This document shows, piece after piece, positions 31,101 to 42,095 of a stretch of DNA of 64,000 nucleotides. The notes beneath the pieces are model-generated. The model was not told the origin of the DNA. It saw only the letters and a list, made by a program, of their open reading frames with translations, and searched no databases. Source of the stretch: Epithemia pelagica (lineage: Eukaryota; Bacillariophyta; Bacillariophyceae; Surirellales; Surirellaceae); assembly GCA_946965045.2 (NCBI GenBank), contig OX337229.1:5828001-5892000 (forward strand), read 5' to 3'. Every line of letters begins with the position of its first letter. Within the stretch, counting starts at the first letter, position 1. The position numbers and the translations under genes were made by a program.

Positions 31101-34100
31101 TCCATCGCCTTCGATGACACGACGAAACAGCGGAAATATGGTGTCCACTTCCTTGGTATCTTCTGTAAGAAAGAGAGATAGTAGCCTTGTCATTTTGTAC
31201 CTAAAGCACGAATGAAAATTGGACATGTTAGCGATCTCGTTCAGTTCTCTCTCGATTTCATTGCGCAAGACGTACATGGGAACAGCATGTCCAGGATCAG
31301 ACACTCCCTCCGCGTCCAGAATCTCCTTTGCACGCCATACTTGTTGTAGAAGGTATTTCAAGATACCATGCAGCTCCTCGCTTATGATCTTGACCACCTG
31401 AAGACACTTTTGCATGGTTCTGTGGTCATGTAGTACATCAAAGATTCTCTGGACCGAGCTCTCATCAGGAGAAACCAATGCATTGAAAAACTTCCAATCA
31501 TAAAGACCTAGGACGAAAGCTTTTGAGAAACATGGAAAACCGATAACATCGCATATCCGTCTTTCATGTGTCTTACCTTCCTTCTGATCTCTCGAAGTGA
31601 CAGCTTTCTTCACTTCAATTCCTCCCACAGATGAAACTTGCAAGGAGAATCGACCTTGACGGAGGGGCCCGATAAGCACTGAGACCTGTTGTTTGTTCTC
31701 GGGCAGCGTGTCTTCCGGAGATTCCCCAACCGGCGCGACTTGCAAAATGGGAGATAAACCCTGAAAATCCCAACCCAACTCGCAAAGCGTCTTACCCTCA
31801 AACCCCATATCCACCACACTCTCAATCACGGACACCACAAAGGCAGTTTCTGCTGGAAGGATGATTCGGCGGTGACCCAAGACTGCAGAATATTCTCTCA
31901 TCTTTACTGACAAGTTAGTACCGGAAAAGTCAATCTCATAAGCTTCTAACGGGTTGAATATATTGGGCCCTGCCATGTCCATTTTTACCGTTGTGGCTGC
32001 TTGTGGTCGGAGATGCGATTTGATCCTCCCATTGATAGACCCCGATTGGTTCGTCCGAAACATAGTTCCATCAAACACCTCCAGTTCGGGAAATTCTTTG
32101 ACCGCCCCTTCCGTTCGAAGATTGAATAAGGCAACCTCAAAGTCACTCACAACCAAAACTCCTTCCGAGACCGCTGGCAAGTCGTCATCAACGTCGTCTC
32201 CATCATCGTATTCTCCGGCGGGTATCTTGTCAATTCCACCCAAGAAATTAATCATCATACGTCCCCCTTCCAATTCCGGTACCAGTAGGGTTTGTCCATC
32301 GTCCGAATATGAATTGCTCTCTGGAGGAATAAAAATATGTTGCACACCACATGTGAAATCGACTGCAGGCAAGTGTCGTAAGATATTGCGCTTCCGTTTC
32401 CGTTCCATGGGATCCAGAATCGCATCATCGCGAGCCGTGGTGGACCCAAAGGCGTAGATTGTTTCGAGAATGGCTGTGAGGGCCATTCCACCTTTGAGCA
32501 ACGGGTGACTTGCTTCGGCAGACACGGTCACCGAGTCCAGCTTACTATCCTGTGAAACTTCCATAGCATAGTCGTATTGAAGCATCTGGCAAGAAAAGAG
32601 CATGAAGGTAACAGGTTAGACACGGGATGTATTGCACGATTCACCCGCTATAATAACCCAATCAACTTGACTGCTTACCCGTAAATGATGATGAAAGGAG
32701 GTAGTTTCCTCTGGAAAGAGTAAAATAGCCGCCACAGATGGCGAATCGCTAACATCGAGGGCCCCCGTCGATGTATAACGCATGGGCTCGCTTGGAAGAG
32801 CCGAAGGATGTGTGGTTCCGGATACAGACGCGGCCGCAGCCGCCGAGGCAGCAGCCACGGAAGAAGAAGCATTGACACGTTTGTTGAACCATCGATTGGT
32901 CAAGGACGACGACGATGATACGGGTCGCATCATGGGGCGTCGTGGTGGCGTGCTGGATCGGGACGAGGATTTGGCTGAAAGCTTGCGCAAGGGAGTCGTG
33001 CTGGAACCGCCACCAGCCGCGGTTGGTGCAGGATTCGTCGTGGTGGTTTCCGCCATGCGACGGGCCGCTAATTCCGCCGATCCCAATTTCCAAATGGCAA
33101 AACTTCCATTGGTGGAAATGAAACTGTCCTTGTGCGGTGCTGCCACACGGTTCGCCATTGTGTTGGACGCTGGTCCTGGAGCTGGTGCTATATGGAGCGG
33201 CTCTGGTTGTCGTTTTTGCGAAATGCAAAATTTGAGCAAATGAAAGGTCAATTTGTCGTGGCTACACGATCCCTTGGCCTTGAATTCGACCAACCAAGGT
33301 ATTTGTCGATTCGCATTGTACAAAATGGGCGACGACGAGGAAGATTTGAACTTGCGTGATGCTGCATCGGTATTTTTGTTCTTGTTGTTGTTTGTAGCAT
33401 TGTTGTTGAGTTTGGAGGATTGTGTGGACCACGACGAGAGAGAGGATAGAGAGGATCGTCGTTGTCGATCTTGTTTGTGTTGCTGTTGTTCTTGAGAAGG
33501 AGGAGGAGGTACATCGGGTCTTCGATCATCTGAGAGAATGGGATTCGAGTCTTCCGTCTGTTGGTGGCGATGCAGTCCGTGTGGGAGAGGCATGGACGAA
33601 GATCGACCCGGTACATCGGACCGGTGGTGTTTGTGTGGTGCCTTGTTGTTCTCCACAGAACTTCGACTTCGGTTGGGATGACGTGTCGTCTTGGTCTTTG
33701 CGTTGGTTTGGCTATCATTGTGATGGTGACGGTGTGCTTTCTTCTTATTCTTCTTTTTTGGTTTCTGGTCCATAGTGTCATTGTCGTCGTCGTGGTCTTC
33801 CTCATCCGGATCCTCACGGTCTTGGTGGGGATACCGTCCGGTCGGATTCCGTCCCAATCCCAATTCGACCGCCACAGCCAGTCCCCCGGGTAGGGTGACA
33901 TCCACTTCCATGGCTGGTGGTGTGGCCAACAATTGCCATTCCATCGTCCATCGATCGACGGGTTCCAAGGCGGCCAGGACTAATTTTTCTTGAGCAATCT
34001 TGTGACGTTTGAGTTTGGCCGAAGCAAAGGGTTGCAAGGTCAAGAGGGACTCGAGCAGTGCATGTGGACGAGGAATGATAAAACTGGGCAAGACAATGCT

Positions 34101-36341
34101 GAGAAAGGGAATGGGAATCCACCCCAACAACAAGACATGACCGGAAAAGGAGGGGACCAATTGCCACGACGCCGTGGAGGAATGGGACGGCTCCTTCGGT
34201 TTCTGTTTCTTTTGGTTGTTGTTGTTGTTCGAGTCCTTGTGGTGCTTTGCTTTTTGGTTTTTGTAGGCATAGTAATTTGGATAATACCGCGGTGTGAATT
34301 CAATCTTGGCCAAATGAATTTGACAGACAGCTTCGACAAACCACAAGAGGCGTTCCAATACAGTCGAGATGGAAATGATAAAGTTCATGAGCATTCGTAC
34401 CAAGGAATACTTTTGCGCCCGCCATGTGAGCAATTGATCGGTGAAGAGAGAGGGGAAATGAATCAAGGTGGGTGCCACATTCAATAGTGGGAGGGGTGGA
34501 TCCACCACAATGGACAAGTGTTTGACCATGGGATTGGTCCGATCACTCGTGGGAATGCGAGAATCCAAATCAAAGGCATCAAACTGAACGACCGATGGCG
34601 ACGTCGTATCCTTGCCCAAATGAGAGGCTGCACTGGCCATGGGCGACGGGAAATTCATGGATGGACCGTGACTGCCAATGGCGGACGTTACGGTGATTTT
34701 GCATCCACCATGGGACGAGGAAGAATGATCATGATGATGATGGTGATGATGATGACTGTGATGATGATGACTCGAGGTGGTACTGTGCACATCCGAATGG
34801 TCCGTGGGAGAGGACGGTGACGACCCTCCCATGGTTGTGGTTTGTGCTTGTTGTGGAACTGCCATGGTAAACTGAGGTCGGGTGGGATCGGTACTATTGA
34901 GGGGTACTTCATGCCGTCCCGGTTTGAGTCGTGCCGTGACAATGCCTTGCCATCCATGCAAGAGATTGGGTGTGACATTGTGATGACGGCCCATTTGCAC
35001 ATGCGACGAGGACAAGAGGGGAGCAAAGGAATCGGGCAAATCACTGGTAAACGAAGGACGAAACGTTGTCGAGGATGACGACGAGGAGGCGGCATGATAA
35101 TACGACGAGGACGACGCAGGCGTATGAATGGTATCGACCGGAGGGGGAGGTTCCTCTTCGGCACCCGGTTCATCCTCGTCATCCTCTTCAGCTGGTTGGT
35201 GGTCATTGTCTCCTTCTTCGTCGTCATTCACGGGCAAATGGTCCTCCTCCTCCTCTTCCTCGTCGCTCCATGGCTCGCTCTCGTCCCGTAATGGACGGTG
35301 GTAGGGGGAATTTCTCGTGGAACGGGCTGCTGCCGCCTTGGACCTCGCAGTTCCCAGAGTCTTGGCGGTAGTGGTGGCATGGTCGGGAAACGAGTATTGT
35401 GGAGTTGTTGTTGTCAAGGTATTCTTGGTTTGATGAAATTCTTCGGGCAAAAAGTGAAGATTGACCATGGGACAGGGGGGTAAGGATTTGCGTGGCACAA
35501 CGGGACGTCGATGTCGGGTCAGTTGCTGCCACAATGCAAGAATCGGCCACGAAGACATGGAAGACGACGAGTCTACCGAAGAAGAAGAAGAAGAGGACGA
35601 TCGGCTCTCCATTCGTCGTCGTTTGGAATGAGTCCGTCGCCACAATATGACCCAAATGAGTGTCGACAAGAACAGGACCCAAGCCGTATTGCTGCTGCTC
35701 GTGCGTGTGACATGGTCCATCCAGGTTTCGGGTTTCTTGTTGTGGCGATGATTAGCAAAGGGCCACAACATGTGGTTATTGTGACTGCCTTTTTTGGGCT
35801 GGTGATTGGTGGGCAATTTTTCCAGTGTGCTTTGTACTTGATGTGCCACTTGTTGGACCAAGGCTCGTCCCTTGTCCAAGACTTGTTTCAATTCATCCTC
35901 TTCCTCATCATCCTCTTCAGCACTAACGTCCTGTTCCAAGTTGAGAGTGTTGGAACCAAACAAGAAGGAGGATTCGGACCACCAAGAGGAAACGGTCGAC
36001 GAAGCAGAAGCGCTGTACGAATACCACCACTCCACGAACATATTATTGTCGCCGTCGTCTTGTTGTTCTTGTTGGGTGGTACTTGTTCCCTCCTCTTCCT
36101 TGCTGCCGTCTCCTAGAGGGACGGCGTTGAAGTTCTTGTTGGTGGTGGTGTCATCATTCTTGGAGTTTGGTTCCGTCTCGGCATTCGAAATCCCTACTGG
36201 ATTCTTTCTTCGATTGTTTTGAAAAAAGTTTCGTTTCGGTCGATGGTTCTGTTGATGTTGTTGTCCATGGTTCTTGTGCTTCTCTTTGAGATCATCCTGG
36301 TCGGTTGTGGTGGTGTAATATTCGAGATAAGGATCCTCCAT
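28192..36341 (-). CDS. Giant protein with N-terminal membrane segment and C-terminal alpha/beta-hydrolase fold
   Basis: Three exons in phase 0: 36341-32679, 32585-31047 and 30984-28192 (2664 residues), with introns of 93 and 62 bases (donors GTAAGC and GTAAGT). The N-terminal third is low-complexity (Ser, His, Asp runs) with one membrane helix near residues 215-235 (AWVLFLSTLIWVILWRR), then a hydrophobic conserved-looking region (SLFTDQLLTWRAQ...LERLLWFVEAVCQIHL). The middle begins QYDYAMEVSQDSKLDSVTVS and is beta-rich. The last 500 residues form an alpha/beta-hydrolase-like domain with nucleophile elbow GYSQGC (Ser about 2424) and a late GHPVYHR His. I do not recognise the overall family; a membrane-contact or lipid-handling role is only a guess. 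Two separate genes are possible, but the gap between the first stop and the next ATG would be only about 30 bases. Confidence 0.7.
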
Positions 36342-37178
36342 GATGGTTCAAATCAAAATCCAAACGAAATAGGGACACACCGCAAACCCAACAAAAAGAT
36401 TCGATCGTCTTTTTTGTCTTCTTCTTCTTCTTCTTGTGAAGAGAGACTCGTGTTCCCAGAATCAGAACCACAAAGCGACAACCAATCGAGCGCGCGCAAG
36501 TGGAAGGTCCTTGGTTGGATGTATCGCTTTCGTTCAGAGTGGTTCGACTGACTTTCTTTCCTCACACACTCTGCTTGGGTTCCGTCAACTTGCTTGTCTC
36601 TTTTGTTAACGTTATGGCTCGACGACAAGGTCAAGGAGGGTTCTTCGTCGTCTGAACTGTTGGGGATCTTTTGTTGCGGAGAGAGTTTGGAATTTGGAAT
36701 CATGTTGCTGTCGTCGTCGTCATCTCCTCCTTCTGTATCACCGCTCTTGGGTCGCTTTTAAAACGCGATCGCTTTCCTTTTGGTCCTGGTCCCGCTTGTC
36801 ACAGGCGAGGAAGAAACTGGGAGAGAGTCTCGACAATGACGACGAAAACGAGAGAGACCGGTTTACATCATGGTGCATTCGTTTCCCTTTGAATCGTACG
36901 CTTTTGGCACACGGACCTTCAATGACTCATTCCCAGCAATCGTCACGACGCATGGTGTCAAGAAGAATCGCAAGGAGATGAGTTTGGAGACCGGTTGTGA
37001 GAGAGATGGGTGTGGATTGTCCAATCGTCTCGATCCATCTCCCTGACTGAGATTGTCTCTCTCCTTGGTCTCATAAAAATCGCAAGAAGCATACAACATA
37101 GTTGACCACGAAACCACTCCACTCCACACCACACAAACAACAAGAGGATCTAGTCGTTGGTATCGAATCATCATCATC
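36342..37178. other. Divergent promoter region
   Basis: 837 bases between oppositely transcribed starts at 36341 (-) and 37179 (+). It must hold both promoters and 5' leaders. No gene is seen. Confidence 0.55.
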
Positions 37179-38573
37179 ATGTCTCTGTTCCTCCTTGCCA
37201 AGCTGATGCCTGGGAACCTTCGTCGTGGTACCAATCGTCGTGAGTTGTCGTCGGAAACTGGTTGTCCGGCAGGCTTGTATGCTCCGCACCAAGAATCCTC
37301 CATGACCAGCAGCAATGCCGTTTCCACCACAACCGCTTGTCAAGCCGTTGGCAGTGGCTATTATAGTCCAGCTCAAGACGTGGATCGATACCCCTGTCCG
37401 CAAGGAAGTGTTGCCTGGAACACGGATAGTGCCGCTTGTACGACGTGTCCGGCGGGAACCCATGCTCCCTTGGTGGCGTCGGCCGTGTGTACGCCCTGTC
37501 CGCGGGGCAGTTTTACGGCCGATACCGTCGTCAATGTCGGCGACGATCCCAATGCCTTGCGCATTCAATGCACGGTATGCAATCCCTTGTTTTACAATGG
37601 AACCGGCTCGGATCATGCCCTGTGGTTGACACCGGAGGATAGTACCACCTTGGCCGTTGTCATTCCCCATGCCGGCTATTATTGTTTGGAACCCATTGCG
37701 ACGACAGAGGAAACGCCCGACGACGACAACAACAACAACAACAACGAGTTTGGGGACAGCAGCAGCACCACGAATCCTCCTCCGACCATGGTACCACTCT
37801 TGGATTCGTCCACGGTCCCCAGTGCCAGTCCTACCCTGGCTTTCACGACAACCGCCACAACGACTCCTCCTCCGACTACGACTGGTAGTATCGAGAGCAA
37901 GAGCAAGAACCACCCGGCCGTCAAGGAGGCCTTGGTGGGAAACGACAAGATGGGATGGCTCGCAGTGGTGATTCTGATTGTCGGAAGTGTCGCCTTGATC
38001 CTGATTGTGGCCCTGGTGGCATGGCGTGGGGGTTGGTGTGGTGCAACCAAAGCAGGGATGGACGATACAAAACCCAAGGGCTTGTCGTCGTCGTCGGACA
38101 AGAATGACCCAGCCCAAGAGGAGGATGAAGAGGATTCTCTGGAACCGGGCAAGGAAGAGGCCACGACGACCAGTACAACCATGGACTCGACGGCTTCCGC
38201 GTCGTCTGCTTCGGCCCGCACATCTCACAAGTGGTGGTCCCACAAGGGTGGGTCGTCGAGTCAGAGTGCTACCAAGAGCCATGTAAAGGCGACGACAGCA
38301 ACAACATCAACCAAAAGTCTCCCCACCAAGAAGGATGGTCCTCCTCACAATGCCTTTGGAACGCAAGAAGAATTTCCCGAACCCCAATGGCCGACGCCCG
38401 AAGATTTGTTTGGTGTCACCACCAATACGCCCCCGACCAACAACAACACGAACACTGGAACAGCGGATGCCTCTAGTACTGCTCCTCCTCCTCCCATTGC
38501 GACCATTGCCGTGGTCCACCACCACAAGGACGAGTCTCGCTCTAAGTCCTATGACTATTCCAACATTCTATAA
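37179..38573 (+). CDS. Cys-rich single-pass membrane protein (paralogue B')
   Basis: A 464-residue ORF from an ATG. After a short basic N terminus containing RREL, a Cys-rich region (about residues 28-170) has four modules of the C-P-x-G type: GCPAGLYAP, SGYYSPAQDVDRYPCPQGS, CTTCPAGTHAP and CTPCPRGSF, ending CNPLFYNGTGSDHALWLTP. A Thr/Pro stretch follows, then one membrane segment (about 253-276, WLAVVILIVGSVALILIVAL), and a Ser/Thr/Lys-rich tail. Layout and motifs mirror paralogue B on the opposite strand 15 kb away, but the tail is much shorter and two Cys modules are retained that B lacks. The start may not be the true N terminus because no signal peptide is present. Function unknown; a cell-surface protein is likely. 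Confidence 0.75.
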   Translation: MSLFLLAKLMPGNLRRGTNRRELSSETGCPAGLYAPHQESSMTSSNAVSTTTACQAVGSGYYSPAQDVDRYPCPQGSVAWNTDSAACTTCPAGTHAPLVASAVCTPCPRGSFTADTVVNVGDDPNALRIQCTVCNPLFYNGTGSDHALWLTPEDSTTLAVVIPHAGYYCLEPIATTEETPDDDNNNNNNEFGDSSSTTNPPPTMVPLLDSSTVPSASPTLAFTTTATTTPPPTTTGSIESKSKNHPAVKEALVGNDKMGWLAVVILIVGSVALILIVALVAWRGGWCGATKAGMDDTKPKGLSSSSDKNDPAQEEDEEDSLEPGKEEATTTSTTMDSTASASSASARTSHKWWSHKGGSSSQSATKSHVKATTATTSTKSLPTKKDGPPHNAFGTQEEFPEPQWPTPEDLFGVTTNTPPTNNNTNTGTADASSTAPPPPIATIAVVHHHKDESRSKSYDYSNIL

Positions 38574-39700
38574 TAACTCGCGACCCAACACGAGACGGAG
38601 AGGAAGCAAATGCCAAGAGAGAAATAACAGTAGAGAGAGAATCGAGCGTGTGTGTTTGTCCGGAATGGTGTGGTTCCAAACCCATTCCAACGATACGCTT
38701 GAATGCTAAACTTTTAGGAGTAAAATTTACATTTACATAAGAATATTTTGTTTGCATAAATCGATCTTTTGTTCTGCTTGTATGTTACGTATCGTTGAGC
38801 CTTGTGTAGCTCCTTTCTTCCGGAAATACTATGGTAGTGGAGGATCAAAGATGCACATTCGTAAACAATGATCTGGATGACCCCCGTATCGTTGTGGGAG
38901 ACCATGATCCTTTTGGAATAGTTCTTTTTTCAAACTAGGGATCCATGAAATGCTTTAGTCTAGAAACCAAAGAACATGGTTACTTCAAATAATATAGTAA
39001 CCAAAGCATAGCAATAGCTATGTGATAGCTATGTGAGCTATGATCTATTGTATGATCCAGATAGAGCCATGACTTGCTCGTTTCCGAGTGCGGAGCTCGC
39101 GATGGCATGGTTCGCGCCACAATGCGAGCATTCCGACTCCATTATTATCATCAATGCGGGGCCGGCGACCGCAGGACGCGGGAGCCCATACGTAGAGAAT
39201 GACATCCCGAGGCAGGTCACATAGACGGCGCGCAAACACGACTCACTCTTGGACTTAGGGCTTGGCGCGTGGAGCGCATGTCGTGTGCGTGCATTTTCCC
39301 TTGCGACTGCTTTCAGTGTACCGAGTCCAATTCCAGTGTGCGTCTGAACACGAATGAGCGACAAGTCATGCCGATGACAACAGCTCGTACCTCCAACCCA
39401 GGCATCGGACCATGGGCCATCTCGGTTACGGCGCCCTGAACGATTCCCACCGGCACACTCGACAAGAATGACACTATCCAACTTTCTTGCACTATTTACC
39501 AAACTGTGTCGTGTGAAGTAGAACTTGAGCGGGAAACGGAAAGGGAGATGGATCTCAAGCTACTCGCAAGACACAACGTATAAATGACATGCCAGATGGA
39601 GCCACATTGGCTTGGATATCTGAGTACGCACAAACGAATGAACTGTACCTTCTCGTATCTTCTAGCTTCACTGAATTTTTCTATCTCGTCCACTCCATCG
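38574..39700. other. Intergenic between B' and A'
   Basis: AT-rich at 38700-39060 with a local AGCTATGTGATAGCTATGTG direct repeat near 39015. No gene recognised. Confidence 0.5.
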
Positions 39701-39736
39701 TCTCACAATTCCGGAGACAAGCCAAGCTGAATCCCA
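39701..39736 (+). promoter_or_regulatory. Conserved 36-base leader element, copy 2
   Basis: Matches the element at 19307-19342 (opposite strand) with one mismatch. It ends 37 bases before the ATG of paralogue A', so it may be part of the 5' leader or core promoter. Confidence 0.7.
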
Positions 39737-39773
39737 ATCTTCACAACCACTTTCTATCCAGTACCCAAACAAG

Positions 39774-41218
39774 ATGAAGATCTCTCAAGTTACTGTTGCG
39801 CTTGCACTCCTCCAAACAATGGCTGCAGTTGATGCTCGCCGCATGAGGTCCAAACCCCTCCGTAACTTGGCAGTAAGTCTATTGCTCCAACTTTCAAATA
39901 TTGCAATGGATAATTTTTCTCTGACCATGTCTCGTTCCTTTGTTTTCCCTCTCAGTACAAGGGCGGAACTTCACCCACAAAGCCAACTCCCACGGCTTCT
40001 CCGACTGGCAAACCCACTCCCAAGCCCACGCCGCATCCCACTGCTTCTCCGACTGGAAAGCCCACAACACCGGCCCCTACAACCAAGCCAACAACCCCGG
40101 CTCCTACTACCAAACCAACACCTCATCCCACTGCTTCTCCTACTGGCAAACCTACACCCAAACCAACGCCTCATCCCACGGCTTCTCCGACTGGCAAACC
40201 TACACCCAAACCATCGCCCCATCCCACTGCTTCTCCGACTGGCAAGCCCACTCCCAAGCCCACGCCTCATCCCACTGCTTCTCCGACTGGCAAGCCCACT
40301 CCCAAGCCCACGCCTCATCCCACTGCTTCTCCGACTGGCAAGCCCACTCCCAAACCAACACCTCATCCCACTGCTTCTCCGACTGGCAAGCCCACAACAC
40401 CGGCCCCTACAACCAAGCCAACAACTCCGGCCCCTACAACCAAGCCAACACCGGCCCCGACAACCAAACCAACAACCCCGGCTCCTACAACCAAGCCAAC
40501 AACACCGGCCCCTACACCCAAACCAACACCGGCCCCTACAACCAAGCCAACAACTCCGGCTCCTACAACCAAGCCAACAACCCCGGCTCCTACCACCAAG
40601 CCAACAACCCCGGCCCCTACCACCAAGCCAACAACTCCGGCTCCTACAACCAAGCCAACAACCGCGGCCCCTACACCCAAACCAACACCGGCACCTACGA
40701 AACCTACAACCCCGGCTCCCACTACGAAACCTACCACTGCAGCCCCCACTCCAAAACCTACTCCTTCACCCACGGACAAACCAACGTACAAGCCCGTTGC
40801 TGCTCCTAAGACGTGCGATGGTCTATTCAAGATTGTGCAATCGTGGGATGGACCAGGCTTGGAAGCCAACGGAACCAAGGTGGAATACGCATCTGCTTTG
40901 AGCGAAAGTCTTGGTGTGCGATTGCCCTATGTGGGAGCTGTCTTTTCGGAAGACCACCCCGAACGAGAAGTGAGTTTCTCTGTGGAGCTTTGTGAACGTG
41001 TGGACCATGCCATGCATTGGCATTGCGAAGGTACCTACATCAACTTGTATGGCTGCCATGGCAAATTGAGCTTTTCGGGTTTCCATCAGGACAGTGATAA
41101 CTCTGGCCACTATGCGATTACTGGAGGCACTGAAGACTTTTTGGGTGCCAAGGGTTACATTGTGGAATCACCCGGCAAGGACGGTAACTACGTCCGACAC
41201 ATTACCATTTCCTTCTAA
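39774..41218 (+). CDS. Secreted Pro/Thr-repeat protein with AOC/dirigent-like barrel (paralogue A')
   Basis: Exons 39774-39872 and 39956-41218 (donor GTAAGT, acceptor CCTCTCAG, phase 0) give 453 residues. A signal peptide ([21 protein letters not shown]) is followed by a short basic segment KPLRNLA with an RXL motif, then directly by repeats of [15 protein letters not shown] and TTPAPTTKP type over about 270 residues. The C-terminal domain (from [15 protein letters not shown]) matches paralogue A through [19 protein letters not shown] and [16 protein letters not shown], supporting a shared barrel fold. The two Lys/Gly/Tyr micro-exons of A are missing; only YKGG remains at the start of exon 2. 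Likely an extracellular, heavily O-glycosylated wall protein (inference). Confidence 0.85.
39962..40790 (+). repeat. Pro-Thr repeat region in paralogue A'
   Basis: Near-identical tandem units, about 48 bases around ACTGGCAAGCCCACTCCCAA in the first half and about 27 bases around CCGGCTCCTACAACCAAGCC in the second. All three plus frames stay open across most of it, so only the frame fixed by the splice join and the C-terminal domain is real. Confidence 0.9.
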
Positions 41219-42095
41219 ACCATCGGACTACGTCTCTTGGAAATTGAAGAATGGATCCATTGGTAAAAGGCAGAGCAACGATTCCTTGTGTTTTGGAATT
41301 GTTTTGTGGCTTGTGTTCTTTCCCTTTCGATATCCAGATTTTGTCGTCCAGTTTGTTTTCTTCATAACACACGCATCTGGTTTGTTGTACTCCAATTTAT
41401 GACACGGGTTAAACCACCAACTAAAGAGTTGGCTGTTTCTCGGAGTTGTCTCACATAAAATAATACGAAATCAAATGACTTTCTTCGCTTCACTTTTAGA
41501 CCTTAGTTGAAATAGTATTTGAGTTTTTGATAGAGGTCAAACGAACAGGGACCTTCCACGAAGACGACCTACCTATTGAGCTGTTCAACCTAGCAAAGAC
41601 GAGAATGCATAGGTCTGTTTTCATGAGGTCTCTAGAGTCTGGACAATATTTATCCTCATACCAATAGAACTACGGTAGGACACTATCCTCAGCTTCTTTT
41701 CTTTTCTTCCATGCAGCGAATGTCCTCCACAGCACTCTTGAATATACAATGCATTTCCGGTTGACACCATTACTCACATTGTTATGCATCTCTACGCTTT
41801 CGTTGAAATGTGTACCATGGTTGAACTTAATATCCCGATATAGGTCAAACGAACCACAGGGAGCTGTTGGGAGGACGACTTGAGATTTCTATCAAGTCCT
41901 CTCCAGCTGTGCCTACCTAGGTAAATATGGTTCTTTTTACTGTTTTGTTTCTGTCCGCCGATGTGAACACACAACACCACACCTCTTGTTATCATGTCAA
42001 TCTATCTTAGCTATAGCTACCTAGGCGCCGAGAAGCAAGGCAACCATTCTGGAGAAATGCAATGCTACTAAGATGATTATTCTCTTTCAATGTTT
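41219..42095. other. Intergenic between convergent genes, with a weak repeat pair
   Basis: Two degenerate copies of a segment containing GGTCAAACGAAC occur at about 41506-41570 and 41802-41880. No gene is seen. Confidence 0.4.

Noticed and set aside
39774-40901. 375- and 289-residue ORFs across the PT repeats in other frames
   Set aside because: Only the frame joined by the 39872/39956 splice leads into the conserved barrel domain. The others are repeat artefacts.
41506-41880. Possible small-RNA pair or SINE from two GGTCAAACGAAC-containing segments
   Set aside because: Similarity is short and degenerate, with no polymerase III box, tail or flanking duplication.
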